A stretch of DNA of 64,000 nt from Paludibacter sp. (lineage in GTDB: Bacteria > Bacteroidota > Bacteroidia > Bacteroidales > Paludibacteraceae). Positions 8,552-17,944 of the stretch are shown in pieces (position 1 is the stretch's first letter; each line of letters begins with the position of its first letter). The position numbers and the translations under genes are program-made. The stretch spans positions 1 through 64,000 of the forward strand of contig JANJVQ010000018.1 of assembly GCA_024710005.1 (NCBI GenBank). The letters run 5' to 3'. The notes beneath the pieces are model-generated. The model saw only the letters and a list, made by a program, of their open reading frames with translations, had not been told where the DNA came from and did not search any database.

Positions 8552-9151
8552 TTTTACCTTTTGCTTATCAGGCTTCGGAAGAATAGAGTAATCGTAAATA
8601 ATCAGTTCATTGGTTTCAAAACGACCTTTCAGTTCGGATTTGTCATCTAATATAAAATCACAGTCAAACCGTGATATACTGTCTGTAAAGCTTATCTGCA
8701 TTGTTCCACCTACAATATACTTTCTGACTGAGAAATACTCGTTTTTCTCAATAAAGTATATATATGCACCAATATCATCATACTTAACTCCTTCGTCATC
8801 ATACAATTCTCCCGGAGCAATCTTAAACACATCAATTGTATCAGCAATCTCATAAGTCCCGGCAGGGAATATTGTATCAGAGGAAGAGACAAAAATATCA
8901 TTCAGCACCAAATACTGACCAAATCCGGTAAGATAACCATCCTTAGTCAATGTCAAAGAATCAGTAAAGGCTCGTAAACTCAACACGTGATTATCAAATC
9001 CATAATGAGCGTATTGTGATCCCCAGAACTCAGCATAACCACTTGAATACTGAGGATTCTTTTCATACTGATATTCAAACACTTCTCTTCTCTCACAGGC
9101 TTGCAAAAGGAGCATGAAGCATACTATATATAAATAAACCTGTTTATCCAT
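8468..9151 (-). CDS. Putative lipoprotein, conserved structure unknown
   Basis: 227 residues starting with a lipoprotein signal (CFMLLLQACERRE, Cys about residue 19). The body is Tyr/Asp/Gly-rich and beta-strand-like, with recurring FxxGxY/LxLNDIF-type patterns; no family is recognised. The ATG lies on the last base of the upstream permease stop (one-base overlap), so translation is probably coupled to it. The 28 C-terminal codons are antisense to the sigma-operon gene at 8219-8551; the Lys-rich tail (YKRKSKYTSQ) may be an unselected read-through extension. Confidence 0.7.
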   Translation of the reverse strand: MDKQVYLYIVCFMLLLQACERREVFEYQYEKNPQYSSGYAEFWGSQYAHYGFDNHVLSLRAFTDSLTLTKDGYLTGFGQYLVLNDIFVSSSDTIFPAGTYEIADTIDVFKIAPGELYDDEGVKYDDIGAYIYFIEKNEYFSVRKYIVGGTMQISFTDSISRFDCDFILDDKSELKGRFETNELIIYDYSILPKPDKQKVKLNQANPFVIKQFVNKQYYKRKSKYTSQ

Positions 9152-10413
9152 TATGCAGTCTTATTGATATCGGGTTTTATGTATCTGACCGGGTACGAGG
9201 CGGCAATAAAACCAATTACCAGTACGGTTATTAAAACTAAAAAAACATCCGAAAATTGTGTTACCGAAGGATAATTCTCTACAATAAAGCCAGCACCCAG
9301 TTTGATAAAACCTATTTTTTCCTGTAAAAGCGCAAAGCAAGTTCCGATTACGACGCCGAAAACAGCTCCCACCAACGAGATCATCCATCCTTCCAGTAAG
9401 AATATCTGCTTAATTAACCGGTTATCCGCTCCCAAATTACGCAAGGTTAAAATATCATCCTTCTTGTCAATTATCAGCATAGAAAGCGAGCCAATGATAT
9501 TAAAACTGGCTATCAGCAGGATAAAACTAAGAATTAAAAACGTAATCCATTTTTCAATCTTCATGATTTTAAAATAACTTTCCTGCTGTTCGTACCTGTT
9601 TTTTACAGAGAAACTATCTCCCAGTATTTGTTTAACTTCCTTCTGAATCTTTTTTCCATCAGCCCGAGGAGTCAGTTTCAGTTCAACTGCTGTCACTTCT
9701 GTATCCTCATATTCAAAGAGTTCACGCGCTAAATTCAACGAAACCAACACATATTGATTATCGTACTCGCTTTGCTGTACCGAAAAAACACCGGAAAGAA
9801 AAGTTGCCGACTGATTAAAACTCTGTTCCGGTCGCAACAGATTAATACGGGATGTTCGCTTGGGAGCATAAATATACAATGGGTCTATGAAATGTGCACC
9901 TAATCCAAGTGTAGCCGCTATACCCGCACCTGCCACCGACCTTTCAAAAGCCCCATCGTACAACAAAAACTCACCATCGAACATGATGCTGTCGATCAAG
10001 GTCATTTGTTTGAAATCTTCAGACACGCCTTTAATCATGGCCGGCATCTGCTTCTCTTTAAATCGCAGCAATGCATTTTCCTCCACCACTTCTGTAAACA
10101 CAGCAACAGCAGGATGTTTTCTGACAGCATCAAATTCAGGCGAGTCGATTGAAAATTGTTTCCCTTCATTCACCGTGATTTTCAACTCCGGATCGAAGGC
10201 TGAAAACAAATCAGAAAAAAGCAATTCGAATCCATTGAAAATAGAGAGTACAAAAACCAGCGCCATGGTACCGACAGCCACACCCACTGAAGAAATACCC
10301 GAAATGACATTGATGGCATTGTGAGATTTCTTCGAAAAAAGGTAACGGTGTGCGATATTAAATGCAAATTTCAACCGGCCTGTGCGAACTGCTATGTGAG
10401 CTTTTTTTCTCAA
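9151..10413 (-). CDS. LolC/LolE-like ABC transporter permease (FtsX/MacB family)
   Basis: About 420 residues. Membrane helix 1 is at about 38-62 (GISSVGVAVGTMALVFVLSIFNG), a large periplasmic MacB-PCD-like domain spans about 65-275, and three C-terminal helices lie near 285-310, 330-358 and 380-405: the lipoprotein-releasing permease topology. The motif DILTLRNLGAD before helix 3 is typical of the LolC/E contact with the ATPase. No LolD-like ATPase is adjacent. The best start is a TTG at 10413, overlapping the rbfA stop by four bases (TTGA); no ATG occurs before helix 1. It sits between rbfA and a lipoprotein gene, consistent with a role in lipoprotein sorting. Confidence 0.85.
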   Translation of the reverse strand: MRKKAHIAVRTGRLKFAFNIAHRYLFSKKSHNAINVISGISSVGVAVGTMALVFVLSIFNGFELLFSDLFSAFDPELKITVNEGKQFSIDSPEFDAVRKHPAVAVFTEVVEENALLRFKEKQMPAMIKGVSEDFKQMTLIDSIMFDGEFLLYDGAFERSVAGAGIAATLGLGAHFIDPLYIYAPKRTSRINLLRPEQSFNQSATFLSGVFSVQQSEYDNQYVLVSLNLARELFEYEDTEVTAVELKLTPRADGKKIQKEVKQILGDSFSVKNRYEQQESYFKIMKIEKWITFLILSFILLIASFNIIGSLSMLIIDKKDDILTLRNLGADNRLIKQIFLLEGWMISLVGAVFGVVIGTCFALLQEKIGFIKLGAGFIVENYPSVTQFSDVFLVLITVLVIGFIAASYPVRYIKPDINKTA

Positions 10414-10775
10414 TTTTCTTCTTCTGATGCAGGCGATGGAGGATCACTTTTCAGCAACCGATCGATATTTTCTAAGTAATCGAGCGAATCATCTAAATGA
10501 AAGTTCAACTCCGGGATGATCCTCAGGTTGCTAACCCTTTTGCCCAGTTCGAAACGAATCGATTTAGTGTCTTGTTTCACTTGCTCCAGAACTTCTGTGG
10601 TTTTATCGCCAGGGAAGATACTCAGACTGATATGGGTCACACTCAAGTCCGGACTTACCTTAACACGCGTTACACTGATGAGCGTTCCATGCAACTTTTT
10701 GGCATAGAGCATAAAAATTTCTCCCAACTCCTTTTGGAGCATCCGGGCTATTTTTTCTTGTCTTTTTGATTCCAT
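10410..10775 (-). CDS. rbfA: Ribosome-binding factor A
   Basis: 121 residues, the usual size. A KH-like fold starts at SKRQEKIARMLQKELGEIF. The motif VTRVKVSPDLSVTHISLSIFP is the conserved core, and FELGKRVSNLRIIPELNFHLDDSLDY is the second half. RbfA binds the 30S subunit and helps mature the 16S rRNA 5' end. The start is two bases after the stop of the RhuM-like gene, and the end overlaps the permease gene, so it is part of a tight minus-strand run. The acidic C-terminal tail is short. Confidence 0.93.
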   Translation of the reverse strand: MESKRQEKIARMLQKELGEIFMLYAKKLHGTLISVTRVKVSPDLSVTHISLSIFPGDKTTEVLEQVKQDTKSIRFELGKRVSNLRIIPELNFHLDDSLDYLENIDRLLKSDPPSPASEEEN

Positions 10776-10777
10776 TT

Positions 10778-11605
10778 CTATTTGTTTATTTTACTGATTA
10801 ATTCGTTTGCATCTAGCTTAATTTTTGAAAATGCAAACCATTTCTTTGCCAGATCTTTCAAAGAGGCGCCTATATGATATACCACATCCTGATCTATAAT
10901 TAAAAATCTGTCATGTGATTTCTTAAAAACACGCACTTCAACCGGCTCGTATTGAGCATTGTATTTTTCAACATCCAACCTGAATGAGTCTGAAATAACA
11001 CTTGTATATATTGTTGCTTTTACGCCTTTTCTTCGCTTTGAAAAAATCATCAATACACTTTCATCAATGTAATTATCAATCAGAATTATGGACTTTTTTG
11101 CCGATCTAATCAGATCTACTACAAATTTATATGCATCGAAAATCTGACCATCATAAAAAATTCCTTCATTAGGAGGTAAAGTGGTTTTTATCAACAAATC
11201 AAATTTTTGATCATGTTCATGTAATTTTCTCTCAATCCTTTCAAATCGTTGATTAAAGACATAACCTTTCATCAAATATTCTTTAAGAACACTGTTTGCC
11301 CAAATCCGAAATTGTGTGCCTCGCTTGGATTTAACACGATAACCAACAGAAATAATAACATCAAGGCTATAAACAGCAACAGGTTTATCAGAAAAAGCAT
11401 TATGCAAAAAATGCATATTGCTTTTTTCATCCAGCTCATTTTCGATAAAAATACTTCTAATATGCCGTGAAATAACTGATTGATTTCTTTGAAACAACTC
11501 AACCATCTGAGCCTGTGTAAGCCATACGGTTTCAGCTTCAATTCTCACTTCAATTTGCTTTGCTTCATCTGCAGCATAAAGCACAATTTCTCCACCATTT
11601 TCCAA
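10778..11605 (-). CDS. RhuM-family protein with C-terminal PLD-like half
   Basis: 275 residues. The N-terminal half has the RhuM signature: WLTQAQMVELFQRNQSVISRHI (helix-turn-helix-like), then VAVYSLDVIISVGYRVKSKRGTQFRIWA. The C-terminal half (about 150-275) reads IFDAYKFVVDLIRSAKKSIILIDNYID and ends with SHDRFLIIDQDVVYHIGASLKDL. This resembles one phospholipase-D-type half-site, but with HDR in place of the HxK motif. RhuM is annotated as a virulence protein in Salmonella; its biochemical function is unclear. The gene is AT-rich relative to cysS and ruvB and lies between cysS and rbfA, which suggests an acquired gene. Confidence 0.78.
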   Translation of the reverse strand: MENGGEIVLYAADEAKQIEVRIEAETVWLTQAQMVELFQRNQSVISRHIRSIFIENELDEKSNMHFLHNAFSDKPVAVYSLDVIISVGYRVKSKRGTQFRIWANSVLKEYLMKGYVFNQRFERIERKLHEHDQKFDLLIKTTLPPNEGIFYDGQIFDAYKFVVDLIRSAKKSIILIDNYIDESVLMIFSKRRKGVKATIYTSVISDSFRLDVEKYNAQYEPVEVRVFKKSHDRFLIIDQDVVYHIGASLKDLAKKWFAFSKIKLDANELISKINK

Positions 11606-11681
11606 AAAAAATCTAATTTAGGTTTTGTAAACAACGATAATACATGCTATTTCTTATCTTCCTCCAGAGATAAGAAAAAAA

Positions 11682-13148
11682 CTACAATTTCCATTCGAAA
11701 CCGTCCTTGGTGTCTTTAATTTCAAAACCCATGGCGGTTAACTCATTTCGTATTTTGTCACTGGTTGCCCAGTCTTTGTTCTTTTTGGCTTCCAGACGGA
11801 TGTTCAGTAATAAATCAACCGCTTTTTGATAAGCTTCTGTACCGTTTGCTGATACTGACTCAGATTGCAATCCGAGTAAATCTGCCAAATAAAGTTTGAA
11901 CACAGACTGCAATTCCGACAAATCAGCCTGACTGATCGTTTCTTTCCCATCGTGTACCAGATTGACAGAACGTAAAGCGTCGAACAAAGCTGATATGACC
12001 ATCGGCGTGTTCAAGTCATCTGCCATGGCATCATCACATTTTTTTCTTACTTCGGAAATATTTACTGAAGAAGTTGCTGATGCCTGCAACTTTTGCAAAC
12101 GTGCATATCCTTCCATCAACCTTTCCAGACCTTTTTCAGATGCTTCGAGTGCCTCACTGCTGAAATCGACCGTGCTGCGGTAATGTGCCTGCAGAATGAA
12201 AAAGCGGATGGTCATCGGACTGAAAGCTTTTGTCAGCAGGGCATGATTACCGGTAAAAAACTCCTCAAGCGTGATAAAGTTCCCCAGCGACTTACCCATT
12301 TTTTGTCCGTTGATGGTAATCATGTTATTGTGCATCCAATACTTTACCGAATCCTTGCCAAGTGCTGCACACGACTGCGCAATTTCACATTCGTGGTGCG
12401 GGAACATCAAATCCATTCCACCCCCATGAATATCGAACTGTTCCCCTAAGTATTTTGTACCCATGGCTGAACATTCCATGTGCCATCCCGGGAAACCTTC
12501 GCTCCAGGGCGCTTTCCAACGCATGATGTGTTCGGGAGAGGCTTTTTTCCACAGCGCAAAATCAACACTGCGGCGCTTTTCGCTTTGTCCGTCTAAATCA
12601 CGGGTAGTCTCAAGCATTTCATCAATATTCCTGCCTGATAGTTTTCCATATTGATAATCACGGTTATACTTTTCCACATCAAAATAAACCGATCCTTCGC
12701 TTTCATAAGCATAACCTGCATCTAAAATTTTCTGTGTAAATTCAATCTGCTCCATGATATGTCCCGATGCATGCGGTTCAATGCTCGGAGGCAACACATT
12801 CAGCGCTTCCATCGCTTTGCGGTAGCGATTCAGGTAGTACTGCACGACTTCCATCGGCTCCAACTGGTCGAGTCGGGCTTTTTTGGCAATTTTATCTTCA
12901 CCTTCATCGGCATCATTTTCGAGGTGACCAACATCGGTGATATTTCTGACGTACCTGACTTTATATCCCAAATGCTTCAGATATCTGAAAAGAATGTCGA
13001 AGGTGATAGCCGGACGGGCATGTCCCAGATGCGGATCGCCATAGACAGTCGGACCACAAACATATAGTCCTACATGGGGTTCGTGAATAGGAATAAACTG
13101 CTCTTTTTTACGGCTTAGCGTGTTGTAAATGTATAATGTATGTTCCAT
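11682..13148 (-). CDS. cysS: Cysteinyl-tRNA synthetase
   Basis: 488 residues. The class I signatures are intact: PHLGHA (HIGH motif, about residue 38) and KMGKSLGN (KMSKS motif, about residue 280). The zinc site uses Cys31 (CGPTVYG), [11 protein letters not shown] and HHECEIAQ. The C-terminal DALR-like region ends with the conserved anticodon-binding tail ([25 protein letters not shown]). It charges tRNA-Cys in the cytosol. It begins 6 bases after the ruvB stop, giving a ruvB-cysS pair. Confidence 0.97.
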   Translation of the reverse strand: MEHTLYIYNTLSRKKEQFIPIHEPHVGLYVCGPTVYGDPHLGHARPAITFDILFRYLKHLGYKVRYVRNITDVGHLENDADEGEDKIAKKARLDQLEPMEVVQYYLNRYRKAMEALNVLPPSIEPHASGHIMEQIEFTQKILDAGYAYESEGSVYFDVEKYNRDYQYGKLSGRNIDEMLETTRDLDGQSEKRRSVDFALWKKASPEHIMRWKAPWSEGFPGWHMECSAMGTKYLGEQFDIHGGGMDLMFPHHECEIAQSCAALGKDSVKYWMHNNMITINGQKMGKSLGNFITLEEFFTGNHALLTKAFSPMTIRFFILQAHYRSTVDFSSEALEASEKGLERLMEGYARLQKLQASATSSVNISEVRKKCDDAMADDLNTPMVISALFDALRSVNLVHDGKETISQADLSELQSVFKLYLADLLGLQSESVSANGTEAYQKAVDLLLNIRLEAKKNKDWATSDKIRNELTAMGFEIKDTKDGFEWKL

Positions 13149-13154
13149 AAGGAT

Positions 13155-14171
13155 TTAAAACAATGTTCCTGTTTCTCCGAATTTAATTTTCCCTAAATGT
13201 TTATATGCCAGTTCTGTGACTTCCCGTCCCCGGGGTGTTCGTTTCATAAAACCTTCTTTTATCAGGAAAGGCTCATAGACTTCCTCGATTGTTCCCGGAT
13301 CTTCTCCCAGAGCGGTTGCTATGGTATTTAACCCAACCGGTCCACCACTGAATTTATCAATGATAGTGGTCAGTATCTTATTATCTATCTCATCCAAGCC
13401 GTATTTATCAATATTCAGCGCTTCAAGTGCATATCTGGCGATGTCCAAATCGATTTTGCCGGAGCCCTTCACCTGTGCAAAATCACGCACGCGCCGCAAC
13501 AGGGCATTGGCAATACGGGGCGTACCACGACTTCTGCCCCCAATTTCACGGGCAGCATCATCTTTTATCGGCACCTGCAACAAACCGGCAGAACGTTTGA
13601 TGATGTGGGTAATCACATCTATATCGTAATACTCAAAATGACAATTGATGCCGAAACGTGCACGCAAAGGAGCTGTCAGCAAGCCACTCCGGGTAGTTGC
13701 ACCAATCAGCGTAAACGGATTCAGTTCAAGTTGGATGGAACGGGCAGAGGGCCCTTTATCAATCATGATATCGATGCGGTAATCTTCCATCGCCGAATAC
13801 AGGTACTCCTCCACAATCGGACTGAGCCGGTGTATCTCGTCAATAAAAAGCACATCGTTGGTTTCCAGACTCGTTAACAATCCCGCCAGATCACCGGGCT
13901 TATCGAGCACCGGCCCGGAAGTTATTTTAAATCCGACATTCAGCTCGTTGGCAATGATGTTCGATAAGGTTGTTTTGCCAAGTCCCGGGGGACCGTGCAA
14001 CAACACATGATCCAGCGACTCCGTGCGCATGCGGGCAGCCTGAACGAAAATTTTCAGGTTATCCACAATCTTGCTTTGTCCCCTGAAATCAGAAAACGTC
14101 AAAGGCCGGAGGGAATTCTCAAACTCCTTCTCCCCGTTGCGGTTGTTTCTTATGTCAAACTGTTCTTCCAT
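13155..14171 (-). CDS. ruvB: Holliday junction branch migration helicase RuvB
   Basis: 338 residues, standard length. Walker A is GPPGLGKTT (about residue 60) and Walker B is LFIDEIHR (about 110). The sensor/arginine-finger region is [18 protein letters not shown]. The C-terminal winged-helix DNA-binding domain includes [28 protein letters not shown] (read as two adjacent motifs) and TPRGR. The RuvB hexamer drives branch migration with RuvA; ruvA and ruvC are not in this window. It is the first gene of the minus-strand run reaching to 8468. Confidence 0.97.
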   Translation of the reverse strand: MEEQFDIRNNRNGEKEFENSLRPLTFSDFRGQSKIVDNLKIFVQAARMRTESLDHVLLHGPPGLGKTTLSNIIANELNVGFKITSGPVLDKPGDLAGLLTSLETNDVLFIDEIHRLSPIVEEYLYSAMEDYRIDIMIDKGPSARSIQLELNPFTLIGATTRSGLLTAPLRARFGINCHFEYYDIDVITHIIKRSAGLLQVPIKDDAAREIGGRSRGTPRIANALLRRVRDFAQVKGSGKIDLDIARYALEALNIDKYGLDEIDNKILTTIIDKFSGGPVGLNTIATALGEDPGTIEEVYEPFLIKEGFMKRTPRGREVTELAYKHLGKIKFGETGTLF

Positions 14172-14545
14172 TAACTCTTCTTAATCTTAACATCGAAATC
14201 CGTCATCATAAACTATTTACAGATTCTTTTGAAAGTCCGTTTAGCTGGATTGATATATAAGTTCTATTTGTTGCAAAAATACAAAATAGCAGCGGGAATA
14301 GAAAATATCTGTTTGACATAACTCAAATTTATCATTTGTCAGGAAAATTAACCTTAAACTATCATATTGCAAACAAAAAGACCACCAATCATTGCATTTT
14401 AAAACAACAAACAAATAAAATAAATCTTTTTGACGTTATTTCATTTTCATTTAAATCATTTTGATTATTTTTGCAGCAAAATAACATCATTCTGTCATCA
14501 ATTGTCATATAAATTACACATACTTATAAATTCAAACTTTAAACA
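14172..14545. promoter_or_regulatory. Divergent control region between ruvB and amt
   Basis: A 374-base AT-rich region. A TATTTTTG at 14466-14473 fits the -7 consensus TAnnTTTG and would give amt a leader of roughly 65 bases. No convincing TTTG lies 19-21 bases upstream. No small ORF, hairpin or riboswitch-like structure stands out. Confidence 0.4.
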
Positions 14546-15892
14546 ATGAAACAACAAAAAGTTGCCTGGAAGTACCGGATTCCATTTTTACTCTTAGCCA
14601 TCGTAGCCTTAATCTCTTTAATTCCGGTAAGTTATGATACCTTGTTACCTGAAGGCATGGAATCGCTTGAAATCAATCATGCGGATACATCCTGGTTGCT
14701 GATGGCATCAGCGCTGGTATTGCTAATGACACCCGGACTGGCATTTTTCTACGGAGGGATGGTTAGGTATAAGAATTTAGTATCCACGCTTTTACAAAGT
14801 TTTATCGCGCTGGGTATAATCAGTGTTCTTTGGATTGTGGTTGGATTCAGCATGGCTTTTGGCGATAGCATCGGAGGTATCGTAGGGAATCCAACTTCTT
14901 TTATGTTCTTTAAAAATGTGGGGTTAACACCGCACCCGGATTTTGGTCCGACAATTCCTTTCGCTTTGTTCGCCATGTTCCAGCTTAAGTTTGCCATCAT
15001 TACTCCGGCACTTATCACAGGCGGTTTGGCTGAACGGGTTCGTTTTACTTCACTGATGATGTTCCTGATTTTGTTTTCCTTATTTATATATGCCCCGCTG
15101 GCTCACTGGACCTGGCATCCGGAAGGATTTCTGCATAAATGGGGCATCCTCGACTTTGCAGGTGGAACTGTAGTACACATTTCAGCAGGCTTTGCAGCCC
15201 TGAGTGGCGCTATCTTCCTTGGTAAAAGAAAGGGTGTCAACGGTGATGCACGTCCGACCAATATTCCCTATATTTTATTGGGAACCGGTTTGCTCTGGTT
15301 CGGTTGGTTCGGTTTCAATGCGGGGTCTTCTTTGGCTGCTGATGATCTGGCTGTAAGAGCTTTCGTAAACACGAACATTTCATCTGCAACTGCCATGCTA
15401 ACCTGGTTACTTGCCGATGGCGCCATGGGTAAAAAACGCTCTGCCGCAGGTGCTGCCATAGGTGCGGTGGTAGGTTTGGTAGCCATCACCCCGGCAGCCG
15501 GGTTTGTAACGGTCGGACAAAGTGTGTTCTTTGGTTTTATCGCTTCATTGGTAAGCTATACCGCGGTTCAACTGAAATCAAAAACCAAAATCGATGATAC
15601 GTTGGATGTATTCCCCTGCCATGGTCTGGGCGGTATCGTGGGCATGATTCTGACAGGTGTATTTGCCGTAAACGGAGGAGAAGGTGTTGGGCTGATTCAT
15701 GGTAACGTGGGACAATTTTTCATGTACCTGCTTGCCTTATTGATTGTCGGAGCATTCACATTCGGAGGTTCTTATCTGTTGTATAAATTTACCAATTACT
15801 TTCTGCCGATGCGTGTCACCCCTGAACAGGAAGCGCAAGGTCTTGATCTCACACAACATGGTGAGGAAGCTTTCGACTTATCGACCAAATAA
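14546..15892 (+). CDS. amt: Ammonium transporter (Amt family)
   Basis: 448 residues. After an N-terminal hydrophobic segment the 11-helix Amt core begins near residue 45 (DTSWLLMASALVLLMTPGLAFFYGGMV, spanning the first core helix). The two pore histidines are visible: HISAG in helix 5 (DFAGGTVVHISAGFAAL) and CHGLGGI in helix 10. FGWFGFNAGS is another family hallmark. It conducts ammonium/ammonia into the cell under nitrogen limitation. No glnK/PII gene is adjacent, unusual compared with many bacteria. A clean intrinsic terminator follows, so the gene is monocistronic. Confidence 0.95.
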   Translation: MKQQKVAWKYRIPFLLLAIVALISLIPVSYDTLLPEGMESLEINHADTSWLLMASALVLLMTPGLAFFYGGMVRYKNLVSTLLQSFIALGIISVLWIVVGFSMAFGDSIGGIVGNPTSFMFFKNVGLTPHPDFGPTIPFALFAMFQLKFAIITPALITGGLAERVRFTSLMMFLILFSLFIYAPLAHWTWHPEGFLHKWGILDFAGGTVVHISAGFAALSGAIFLGKRKGVNGDARPTNIPYILLGTGLLWFGWFGFNAGSSLAADDLAVRAFVNTNISSATAMLTWLLADGAMGKKRSAAGAAIGAVVGLVAITPAAGFVTVGQSVFFGFIASLVSYTAVQLKSKTKIDDTLDVFPCHGLGGIVGMILTGVFAVNGGEGVGLIHGNVGQFFMYLLALLIVGAFTFGGSYLLYKFTNYFLPMRVTPEQEAQGLDLTQHGEEAFDLSTK

Positions 15893-15929
15893 GATATATT
15901 AGTTTTTTAGAGGTATATATGATTTGTGT

Positions 15930-15963
15930 CTCCCCCGGGCTGTGAAGTTCGGGGGAGTTTTTT
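15930..15963 (+). terminator. Intrinsic terminator of amt
   Basis: CTCCCCCG pairs with CGGGGGAG (8 bp, 12-nt loop), followed by TTTTTT. The T-tract overlaps the stop codon of the convergent argE-like gene at 15962. Confidence 0.9.
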
Positions 15964-17020
15964 ACATTTCCACGCTATCCAGCAAACCCACATACACTTC
16001 TATCGCTTCCTCGATTTCCTTCAGCATTACATATTCATTCGCTGTATGAGAACGGGAGGAGTCGCCCGGGCCTATTTTTACACTGGGAAAAGGGAGAAGC
16101 GCCTGATCGGACAAGGTAGGTGAACCAAATAATTTACGACCCAGTATTTTTCCCTGTTTAACAACAGGATGATCAAGCGGTGTGGCGGTGGAACTGAGAC
16201 GGGTAGAGCGGGCAGTAACCGTGCAATTTACCTTTTGCGTGATAATTTCGAGCAGTTCCTGATTGCTGTACATCTCATTGGAACGAACATCCACCACAAA
16301 CGAACACTGATCTGGCACCACATTATGCTGCGTACCAGCATTAATTTGCGTTACGGTCATTTTTACCGGACCGAGAAATGTTGTTTGTTCAGGGAAAACA
16401 AATTCTTTAAACCAGTTTATATCTTCTAACGCTTTATAGATTGCGTTATCGCCTTCATCACGGGCGGCATGACCGGATTTTCCATAGGCAACACAATCGA
16501 GTACCATAAGCCCTTTTTCGGCAACAGCCAAATGCATGCCGGTTGGCTCGCCAATAATTGCAAAGTCGATTTGCGGAAGTTCCTGTAACAAGCTGCTGAT
16601 TCCTTTTTCCCCGGAAATTTCCTCCTCAGCAACCGCGGCATAAATCAGGTTATAGCTTTGCTTTTTTTGTGATAGAATGAAAAAGACCTGCAACAGAGTC
16701 ACCACTGAAGCTCCGGCATCATTGCTACCCAAACCATACAATTTACCATTTTCCACCACCGGAAAAAACGCGTCGTACGTCCAACCCGCAACCGGTTTTA
16801 CCGTATCGATGTGCGAACAAAGCAATAATGTCGGTCGCGCAGAATCAAAACCCGGGCTCATCAGCCAGATGTTATTATCCTTGCGGGATACAGCATAACC
16901 TTGCAACTCAATGTAACGCTCCAGCAAATCCGCCACTTTTTTTTCTTCCTTACTGAAAGAAGGGATGGCGATGATGTTTTTCAACAAAATGGTTGCTTCT
17001 TGTGTGTATTCCTGATACAT
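15962..17020 (-). CDS. argE: M20 family acetylornithine deacetylase-like enzyme
   Basis: 352 residues with the M20 metal-site pattern: LLLCSHIDTV (His and catalytic Asp), YGLGSNDAGAS (bridging Asp), AEEEISGEKG (catalytic Glu plus ligand), and GEPTGMHLAVAEKG. A lid domain follows, with SGHAARDEGDNAIYKA. In Bacteroidetes arginine synthesis this enzyme removes the N-acyl group (acetyl or succinyl) from ornithine or citrulline derivatives. Because the transcarbamylase at 19378 is the acylornithine type, the substrate is probably N-acylcitrulline. It is the last gene of the minus-strand arginine cluster. dapE-like specificity is possible but less likely by context. Confidence 0.85.
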   Translation of the reverse strand: MYQEYTQEATILLKNIIAIPSFSKEEKKVADLLERYIELQGYAVSRKDNNIWLMSPGFDSARPTLLLCSHIDTVKPVAGWTYDAFFPVVENGKLYGLGSNDAGASVVTLLQVFFILSQKKQSYNLIYAAVAEEEISGEKGISSLLQELPQIDFAIIGEPTGMHLAVAEKGLMVLDCVAYGKSGHAARDEGDNAIYKALEDINWFKEFVFPEQTTFLGPVKMTVTQINAGTQHNVVPDQCSFVVDVRSNEMYSNQELLEIITQKVNCTVTARSTRLSSTATPLDHPVVKQGKILGRKLFGSPTLSDQALLPFPSVKIGPGDSSRSHTANEYVMLKEIEEAIEVYVGLLDSVEM

Positions 17021-17023
17021 GGT

Positions 17024-17890
17024 TTATTGAATCAATTTTTGTTTTTTCATCCAGTTTTCCAACATTACCGGCCATTTATCGGCTTCAGGATTCGTGGGGC
17101 GCATACCAATACCATGACCGCCTTCAGGAAAGGTATAAACTTCAACCGGTACTTTTTTCGACTTCAACGCCTCTGCAAACAAATAACTATTTTCTATAGG
17201 CACTGATTTATCATCTTCAGCATGAAAAAGAAAAGTCGGAGGAGTTTTGGAAGTTACCTGCAACTCATTTGAATATAAATTCACCAAAGACACATCGGGT
17301 GTTTTTCCCAATAAATTATGCTTAGAACCGCGATGTGTAATTTCGGGTTGCATCGTAATCACGGGATAGGCCAGAATCATGAAATCGGGACGATTATTTT
17401 TAGCGGTAAGGCGGGTTCCCGCAGTAGAAGCCAAATGTCCGCCAGCAGAAAAGCCCATGATACCTATTTTAGTTTTGTCTATTTTCCACTCTTTTGCACG
17501 TTTGTGGATGATCTCAAGAGCGGTTTGGGCATCTTTAAGCGGAATTTCGTGGTGACCGTTCGGCATGCGATAATAAAGCACGAAAGCGGTTACTCCCAAT
17601 TTATTAAACCACTGTGCAATTTCTTCTCCTTCTTTGATGACAGAAACACCGGTATAACCGCCACCCGGACAAATCAACACGGCTGTGCCTGTATTTATTT
17701 CAGCAGGAGCAGGATATACGTACATCCGTGGTTCGGATATCTTTACCATAAAATCTTTTCGAAGAAACTGCTCTTCTTCGGTGATTTCGTTCGACTCAGC
17801 TGACCCGTTAGGATAAAGCAGGATTTTTTCCTGCGCGTGTATTACGTGCATCATGAAAATTAATGTCAATAATAATGTTGTTGTTTTCAT
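17024..17890 (-). CDS. Secreted alpha/beta hydrolase, acetyl-xylan-esterase-like
   Basis: 288 residues with a signal peptide (MKTTTLLLTLIFMMHVIHA). The oxyanion-hole motif is CPGGGYTGVS; the nucleophile elbow is GFSAGGHLA. The late Asp is in HAEDDKSVP and the His in EGGHGIG, completing the Ser/Asp/His triad. This matches the BD-FAE/acetyl xylan esterase group of Bacteroidetes. It would de-esterify plant or other polysaccharides outside the cytoplasm. Three bases separate it from argE, and argB is 54 bases upstream, so a glycan esterase sits inside an arginine biosynthetic cluster. Confidence 0.85.
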   Translation of the reverse strand: MKTTTLLLTLIFMMHVIHAQEKILLYPNGSAESNEITEEEQFLRKDFMVKISEPRMYVYPAPAEINTGTAVLICPGGGYTGVSVIKEGEEIAQWFNKLGVTAFVLYYRMPNGHHEIPLKDAQTALEIIHKRAKEWKIDKTKIGIMGFSAGGHLASTAGTRLTAKNNRPDFMILAYPVITMQPEITHRGSKHNLLGKTPDVSLVNLYSNELQVTSKTPPTFLFHAEDDKSVPIENSYLFAEALKSKKVPVEVYTFPEGGHGIGMRPTNPEADKWPVMLENWMKKQKLIQ

Positions 17891-17944
17891 ACGTAAATGA
17901 TTTATTTTTTCATACCTGTCAGGTTTTTAAAACCTCACAGGTAT

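Noticed and set aside
11642-11681. Terminator between cysS and the RhuM-like gene (TTCTTATCT/AGATAAGAA)
   Set aside because: On the minus strand the stem is not followed by a T-tract, so termination is doubtful.
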